Shown: positions 60,067 to 64,000 of the stretch, one piece after another | Position numbering within the stretch: position 1 is the stretch's first letter | Layout: each line of letters begins with the position of its first letter | DNA from: Candidatus Uhrbacteria bacterium | Lineage (GTDB): Bacteria; Patescibacteriota; Patescibacteriia; 2-12-FULL-60-25 | Reading direction: 5' to 3' | Length of the DNA stretch: 64,000 bases | Assembly (NCBI GenBank): GCA_020854265.1 | Contig: JADZFU010000004.1 | Span: forward strand, 364,483-428,482 | Program-made: the position numbers and the translations under genes | The notes under the pieces: model-generated | Seen by the model: only the letters and a program-made list of their open reading frames with translations | The model's database searches: none | Told to the model about the DNA's origin: nothing

Positions 60067-62466
60067 ATGAATATCCTCGTCTCTTACGACTGGCTAAAAG
60101 AATACGTCGACCTGAAAGGTTTGACGCCCGAACAATTTGCCGCACGCGTCTCCTTGTCGGGTCCGGGAGTTGAGCGTTTGTATCCGCAAGGACGCGATCT
60201 CGACAAGATTGTTGTCGGGCACGTGTTGAATGTCGATAAACATCCAAATGCTGACAAGCTGCGTATTGCCGTTGTTGATCTCGGCAATTCAAAAGCGACT
60301 ATTGTCTGCGGAGGGTCCAATCTGGAAAAAGACCAATGGGTTGTGGTGGCCAAAGTCGGATCGAATGTGCGCTGGCATGGAGAGGGGGAGCTGGTAGAGC
60401 TTGTCCCGGCAGAAATCCGCGGAGTCAAAAGCGAAGGGATGATTTGTGCAGCTAATGAAATTGGTTTATTTGATGCTTTCCCGCATCAAGAGCGCGAGAT
60501 CCTCGATCTTGGGAAGGCGTTGCCTGGCATGAAATTAAAACCAGGTACGCCGCTTGCGGATGCACTGGGTCTTTCTGGAGACACGCTCATGGATATCGAG
60601 GTCACATCCAATCGTCCAGACGCGTTTAGCTTGCTCGGCATCGCACGTGAAGCCGCAACAATTTTGAATAAAAAACTTGAATGGAAACCGGCCGTCGTCC
60701 GCAAACCGAAAATTGCAAAGAATAAAAATCTGCAGGTGATGGTCTCCGATAAAAAACTGTGTCCGCGTTACATGGCGGCAAAGATAGAAGGCGTAACTGT
60801 CGGACAATCACCGTGGTGGATGAAGCGGCGGCTGCTGTCGGCTGGCATCCGTCCAATTAATACGGCTGTTGATATCACCAATTTCGTGATGCTCGAACTT
60901 GGACAGCCCATGCATGTATTTGATGCAGAAAAACTCGCGGGCAATAAACTGAATGTCCGCAAAGCCAAAGCAGGGGAGACTATGCAAGCCTTGGACGGCA
61001 AAACCTACAAGCTCCATGAGGACGCGCTTGTGATTGCCGATGCCGAACACCCGCAGGCCGTGGCCGGCGTCATGGGTGCCGAGACGAGCGCCGTAACCAT
61101 CGGCACGACATCCATCGTTTTAGAAGCAGCCTCGTTTGATCCAGTTTCCATCCGCCGGACTGCTCGTAAATTGAATCTCTACTCAGATGCCCAGCTGCGT
61201 TTTGAAAAAGGGCTTTCGACACAAGCGCTGCCCGATGCGATGGCGCGTGCGATCGAGCTGATCACCGAGTTGTGCGGCGGCGAGCTAACAACGCTGCAGG
61301 ATGTGCAAACCGCCAAGTATAAAGCTCCCAGCTACTCGATTTCGTTTGCAAAGATCGACGAGCTCATCGGAGTTCCGATCAAAAAAACAGATGCAGCTTC
61401 GACGCTTAAACGTCTCGGATTTGCCGTGAAAACAGATGCGAAAAAATTGACGGCAACGGTTCCGTGGTGGCGCGACCATGATATCGAATCCGGAAGAGAT
61501 TTGGTCGAGGAGATTGCCCGTGTCTACGGATATGCAAATCTTCCGTCTGTTTTTCCTGCCGGTGTAAGCAAACGCAAAACCGATCGAGAACTGATCCTGG
61601 AACAAAAAACCCGGGATTTGGTTTGCGGCGCAGGCTATACCGAAGCGTTTACGTACTCGTTCATCTCAAAACAAATAGCCGAGCGGGCGGGATTTGATAC
61701 AAAATCCATGCTGAAGCTATCAAACCCGTTGTCGGCAGACTTTGAATTCATGCGGACATCGCTTTTGCCTTCCATGCTTGACGTCATGGCAGAAAACCAA
61801 GACCGATTTAGAGATCAGCATTTGTTTGAAATCGCACACGCCTACTACACAAAAGACAAAGGCCTTCCAAATGAACAACTGGAAATGGCAGTTGGCGTAA
61901 TGGGGGATCGGGCCTGGAAAGAAGCCAGGGGACTTGTAGAGCATACGTTTGACGGTCTTGGCGTACGCAACATCGCCTGGAAACCCCTTGCCACCGATCC
62001 GTTCTGGCATCCGGGACGCACGGCACAAGCCTTTGATGGCGACCGTTTGCTCGCAACCGTTGGAGAAATACATCCGAATCTTGCTTCGAAATATAAATTC
62101 GACGGTCGTGTTGCTCTCGCACATGTTCCGCTCGAAAATGTTTTTGATTCTGCGAGCGATGCAAAACTCTACACCCCAATCCCGACCTATCCCGTTTCAA
62201 AGCGCGATGCGGCTTTTGTCGTCAGCCGGGATATCCATGTCCAAGATATGACGGCCGCTCTTATGCGAGCGAGCAAGCTCATCCGGCATGTTGAATGGTT
62301 TGATACGTATCGCGGAAAGGGCCTGCCGGAAGATAAAAAGTCGGTTGCATTCCATTTCTTCATCGGATCAGATGAGAAGACGCTGGAAACAAGCGACGTA
62401 GACCAAGTAATGGATCTCGTGATGAAGGAAGCAAAGAATATTTTTAACGCACAACCAAGAATATAA
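60067..62466 (+). CDS. pheT: Phenylalanine--tRNA ligase beta subunit
   Basis: Editing and tRNA-binding subunit; 799 residues, the usual bacterial length. The order is the EMAP-like tRNA-binding domain (about 40-155; VGHVLNVDKHPNADKLRI), the B3/B4 editing domain (about 215-380; DITNFVMLELGQPMHVFD), B5 (about 405-475), the catalytic-like core and the C-terminal FDX-ACB domain (about 705-799; PTYPVSKRDAAFVVSRD). All parts appear complete. Confidence 0.96.
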   Translation: MNILVSYDWLKEYVDLKGLTPEQFAARVSLSGPGVERLYPQGRDLDKIVVGHVLNVDKHPNADKLRIAVVDLGNSKATIVCGGSNLEKDQWVVVAKVGSNVRWHGEGELVELVPAEIRGVKSEGMICAANEIGLFDAFPHQEREILDLGKALPGMKLKPGTPLADALGLSGDTLMDIEVTSNRPDAFSLLGIAREAATILNKKLEWKPAVVRKPKIAKNKNLQVMVSDKKLCPRYMAAKIEGVTVGQSPWWMKRRLLSAGIRPINTAVDITNFVMLELGQPMHVFDAEKLAGNKLNVRKAKAGETMQALDGKTYKLHEDALVIADAEHPQAVAGVMGAETSAVTIGTTSIVLEAASFDPVSIRRTARKLNLYSDAQLRFEKGLSTQALPDAMARAIELITELCGGELTTLQDVQTAKYKAPSYSISFAKIDELIGVPIKKTDAASTLKRLGFAVKTDAKKLTATVPWWRDHDIESGRDLVEEIARVYGYANLPSVFPAGVSKRKTDRELILEQKTRDLVCGAGYTEAFTYSFISKQIAERAGFDTKSMLKLSNPLSADFEFMRTSLLPSMLDVMAENQDRFRDQHLFEIAHAYYTKDKGLPNEQLEMAVGVMGDRAWKEARGLVEHTFDGLGVRNIAWKPLATDPFWHPGRTAQAFDGDRLLATVGEIHPNLASKYKFDGRVALAHVPLENVFDSASDAKLYTPIPTYPVSKRDAAFVVSRDIHVQDMTAALMRASKLIRHVEWFDTYRGKGLPEDKKSVAFHFFIGSDEKTLETSDVDQVMDLVMKEAKNIFNAQPRI

Positions 62467-62471
62467 ATTCT

Positions 62472-63008
62472 ATGGAACAAATGCAGCAGGCGAACCAGCC
62501 GAAAGTCATAAAGCTCACTACCGGACAAGGATGCTTGATGCTCGTTGCAATTGCCGCCGTATTTGGAACGTTTTTTTACATTGCCGAACAGTGGAGCGGC
62601 GTACGGATTGATGGAACAGTCAGGGGAGAGAGGATGGATTTAACGGCGTTTGGATGTGATGCGCTCCGCGCCTCCAATCAGTTGATTGTGAACTTGCGCG
62701 ATACGAATCCGCCGGAAGGGATACGCGAGGAGAATCGGGCTGTTGTGCTTTACGATGAAAGCACCGCTCCGACAACGGCTGCCGGACGAGATGTGACGGT
62801 TTCAAGACTCGAGTGGCGTAATCAGGAGAAACAAACGAACCCGATGACGTGCAGTATCCTGAAGAGTGACTTGGATGTCCGTACCGCTCGTCGCGGAGGA
62901 AATATCCCGGGCCGAGAGGACCGATGGAGCGGTACGTTTGAGGCGACCTGCAACTCGCCGGAGACAGGGGAGATCGCAATTAACTTGGACATGGCGAATT
63001 GCGATTAG
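62472..63008 (+). CDS. Membrane-anchored hypothetical protein
   Basis: Function not recognised; 178 residues. One N-terminal transmembrane helix (about residues 18-37) then a strand-rich external domain with three or four cysteines (AFGCDALRAS, MTCSILKSD, FEATCNSPE, MANCD), possibly two disulfides. It starts 5 nt after the pheT stop and is probably expressed with it. The terminator that closes the run has the same GGGCTGTTTTATT tail as the downstream RNA array. Confidence 0.65.
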   Translation: MEQMQQANQPKVIKLTTGQGCLMLVAIAAVFGTFFYIAEQWSGVRIDGTVRGERMDLTAFGCDALRASNQLIVNLRDTNPPEGIREENRAVVLYDESTAPTTAAGRDVTVSRLEWRNQEKQTNPMTCSILKSDLDVRTARRGGNIPGREDRWSGTFEATCNSPETGEIAINLDMANCD

Positions 63009-63024
63009 CATAATCAAGCGCCGG

Positions 63025-63064
63025 GCCCTCTGCCAATCATTTCAGGCAGGGGGCTGTTTTATTT
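63025..63064 (+). terminator. Terminator of the pheT run, first array-type hairpin
   Basis: GCCCTCTGCC (63025-63034) pairs with GGCAGGGGGC (63045-63054) with one wobble, then TGTTTTATTT. Its 3' tail is the one repeated in every later array unit. Confidence 0.85.
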
Positions 63065-63117
63065 CCTGAACGGATGCAAAAGGATTGACAAATATTTTTT
63101 TATGGATAATTACCCGT

Positions 63118-63220
63118 GTTCGTATTGTTGCCCCCCCAACTCCTACGCCAAGCTGACTCATCCCCAGTCGACTCGTCTTCTCTTCCGAGCCCTCCGTCTA
63201 ACCAACGGAGGGCTGTTTTA
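63118..63220 (+). ncRNA. Array small RNA, unit A
   Basis: Promoter TTGACA at 63085-63090 with a poorer -10 (TAATTA at 63107-63112 or GATAAT at 63105-63110). Body pyrimidine-rich, with a C7 run and no ATG. Terminator stem 63188-63197/63205-63214 (AGCCCTCCGT/ACGGAGGGCT), loop CTAACCA, then GTTTTA. Confidence 0.7.
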
Positions 63221-63226
63221 TTGACA
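63190..63226 (+). repeat. 37-bp exact repeat, copy 1
   Basis: Identical over 37 bp to 63612-63648: terminator stem and loop, T-tract and next TTGACA. Confidence 0.9.
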
Positions 63227-63254
63227 AAATTTTAATACATTGTATTATATTCTT

Positions 63255-63360
63255 TACCTGCTACGCGGACCTCTGCTCAGCGCTCAAGGCTACTCTTTTT
63301 TCGCCTGTTCCGACCTCCACTCTCGAGCCCTCTCCTGCTTTCACGGAGAGGGCTGTTTTA
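63255..63360 (+). ncRNA. Array small RNA, unit B
   Basis: Promoter TTGACA (63221-63226), 16-bp spacer, TATTAT (63243-63248). Body has no ATG and contains ACCTCC, an anti-Shine-Dalgarno-like string. Terminator AGCCCTCTCC/GGAGAGGGCT (63326-63335/63345-63354). Confidence 0.75.
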
Positions 63361-63395
63361 TTGACAATTGTATATAATTATTATATATACTCTCG

Positions 63396-63499
63396 TACTT
63401 GCCCTGTATCGCTGTCTTTCGTGCATCGCCCCGCTAAATCGTCTCCCATTACAGCCTTTCGAGCCCCGACATCTTCCAAGATCGTCGGGGCTGTTTTTA
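63396..63499 (+). ncRNA. Array small RNA, unit C
   Basis: Promoter TTGACA (63361-63366), 17-bp spacer, TATATA (63384-63389), the best-formed promoter of the array. No ATG in the body. Terminator AGCCCCGAC/GTCGGGGCT (63462-63470/63484-63492) with an inner ATCTT/AAGAT extension. Confidence 0.75.
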
Positions 63500-63534
63500 T
63501 TGACAAATGTATTTAAATACGATTGATTGTGAAT

Positions 63535-63642
63535 GCCTGCGACGTTGCCCGACGCGACGTAGTGTGGACTCTCGTCTTGCGCATTGCCCAGCACTCTCGT
63601 CTTCTACCGAACCCTCCGTCTAACCAACGGAGGGCTGTTTTA
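63535..63642 (+). ncRNA. Array small RNA, unit D
   Basis: TTGACA (63500-63505) with a weak -10 (TTGATT, 63523-63528). The body contains two copies of ACTCTCGTCTT. Terminator stem CCCTCCGT/ACGGAGGG (63612-63619/63627-63634) is identical to unit A over the stem, loop, tail and next -35. An ATG near the 5' end opens only nine codons. Confidence 0.7.
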
Positions 63643-63648
63643 TTGACA
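63612..63648 (+). repeat. 37-bp exact repeat, copy 2
   Basis: Second copy of the 63190-63226 terminator/-35 block, three units downstream. The 20 nt before it are also related between the two units. Confidence 0.9.
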
Positions 63649-63675
63649 GAAAATATATTTTAGTATATTTTTTAT

Positions 63676-63780
63676 TTGCTCCGGCGTTCCTACCACTTGT
63701 GACGCAGCGTGTTCCGGATCACTCCATGCAGTACCATTCTACCGGGCCCCATCTCCGAAAGGATTAATGGGGCTGTTTTT
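63676..63780 (+). ncRNA. Array small RNA, unit E
   Basis: TTGACA (63643-63648), 15-bp spacer, TATATT (63664-63669). The body can pair TCCGG with CCGGA. Terminator GCCCCAT/ATGGGGC (63746-63752/63767-63773) with an inner TCC-gaaa-GGA hairpin, then GTTTTTAT. Confidence 0.7.
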
Positions 63781-63831
63781 ATGGTCGAAAAAGAGACTTG
63801 ACAATTTAAACTTTTTAAGTAATATTTATTT

Positions 63832-63915
63832 ATCACTGTCATGTTGTGTCGAGTATTCTCACGTCCACTGACTTATCGCGCTGAGCCCCGCCCGTAAAAA
63901 GGCGGGGCTGTTTTA
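63832..63915 (+). ncRNA. Array small RNA, unit F (short)
   Basis: The only unit whose -35 (63798-63803) is separated from the previous terminator, by about 17 nt. Spacer 16 bp, TAATAT (63820-63825). Shortest body, about 51 nt. Terminator AGCCCCGCC/GGCGGGGCT (63884-63892/63901-63909). Confidence 0.72.
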
Positions 63916-63948
63916 TTGACAGAAAACATATTTTAGTATATGTTTTGC

Positions 63949-64000
63949 CCAGTTGTAACCCAGCCAAGTGCAAACAACTGCTGCGTCATCAGCCGAGCTC
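63949..64000 (+). ncRNA. Array small RNA, unit G (cut by window end)
   Basis: TTGACA (63916-63921), 15-bp spacer, TATATG (63937-63942). The promoter is nearly the same as that of unit E. The visible body can form CAGTTGT/ACAACTG (7 bp). The terminator lies outside the window. Confidence 0.6.

Larger units (their letters stand above)
63022..64000 (+). repeat. Tandem promoter-smallRNA-terminator array (at least 7 units, continues past the edge)
   Basis: TTGACA boxes recur at 63085, 63221, 63361, 63500, 63643, 63798 and 63916 (intervals 136, 140, 139, 143, 155, 118). Each is followed by a very AT-rich stretch with a -10, a unique body, and a GC hairpin ending in CTGTTTTATT or CTGTTTTTAT. In five of the six internal junctions the T-tract runs directly into TTGACA, so terminator and promoter form one conserved block while the bodies differ. 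No protein-coding gene longer than a few codons is consistent with this layout. Not CRISPR: blocks are only partly conserved, and each contains its own promoter. Confidence 0.85.

Noticed and set aside
63188..63214. Integron attC site (GTCTAAC in the terminator loop)
   Set aside because: The string is present only in units A and D, lacks the second core site and bulges, and no integrase gene is in view.
63358..63594. 78-codon minus-strand ORF across the array
   Set aside because: It crosses two plus-strand terminators and promoters, has no promoter of its own and no recognisable protein pattern.
63532..63900. Short peptides (9-18 codons) in units D, E and F
   Set aside because: Start positions and frames are not conserved between units, and A-C have no ATG.
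63022..64000. CRISPR array
   Set aside because: The repeated blocks are only partly conserved, differ in length and contain complete promoters and terminators; bodies are too long and irregular for spacers, and no cas gene is present.

Overview
This window looks like a chromosomal segment of a Patescibacteria (Candidate Phyla Radiation) bacterium. Three things point that way: the CPR-style type IV secretion-like genes (PrgI, a TraC/VirB4 pair split over two genes, a VirB6/TrbL-like protein, and pilin-like segments fused to peptidoglycan hydrolases); shortened versions of housekeeping proteins (AspRS without its bacterial insertion domain, RelA/SpoT ending after TGS); and many genes whose start codon lies 6-9 nt after a -10 box. 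The phylum-level call is inference; no rRNA is present to confirm it.

Layout. 1-7 kb: asnS (cut by the window edge), two small secreted/membrane proteins, aspS-scpA-scpB-D,D-carboxypeptidase-glycosyltransferase, tRNA-Met. 7-11 kb: membrane protein, tRNA-fMet, tRNA-Leu, Kef-type antiporter, parA-parB. 11-21 kb, mostly minus: relA/spoT, topA, dprA, pth, der, LCP ligase. 21-31 kb, plus: secretion operon (VirB6-like, helical repeat protein, membrane-bound spermidine-synthase-like protein, PrgI, TraC N-domain, VirB4 ATPase, VirB8-like candidate) then comF. 31-36 kb: small accessory genes, including a TipA-type MerR regulator with a recognisable operator, an M23 peptidase, GIY-YIG and eight-cysteine proteins. 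36.1-36.4 kb: two tRNA-Ser genes. 36.5-38.6 kb: two GC-rich genes that look imported, with a shared divergent promoter. 38.7-43.7 kb: HTH protein, alkyltransferase/peroxiredoxin in-frame fusion, tRNA-Arg(GCG), recG, radA. 43.7-55.3 kb, minus: second surface/secretion cluster (pilin-peptidase fusions, DsbA-like, beta-propeller, large membrane protein) with clpC, htpX and lemA. 55.4-63.0 kb, plus: phosphomannomutase, rseP, pheS-pheT with small membrane proteins, and a candidate structured ncRNA on the minus strand.

The most striking part is the last kilobase (63.02-64.00 kb, running off the edge). It is a head-to-tail array of at least seven short units spaced 118-155 bp apart. Each has a strong sigma70-like promoter (TTGACA plus an AT-rich spacer and -10), a unique pyrimidine-rich body of about 50-78 nt without a conserved ORF, and an intrinsic terminator ending GGGCTGTTTTATT. 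In most units the terminator T-tract runs straight into the next TTGACA. I read this as a tandem array of independently transcribed small RNAs of about 85-110 nt. I do not recognise it as a named system, and its function is unknown.
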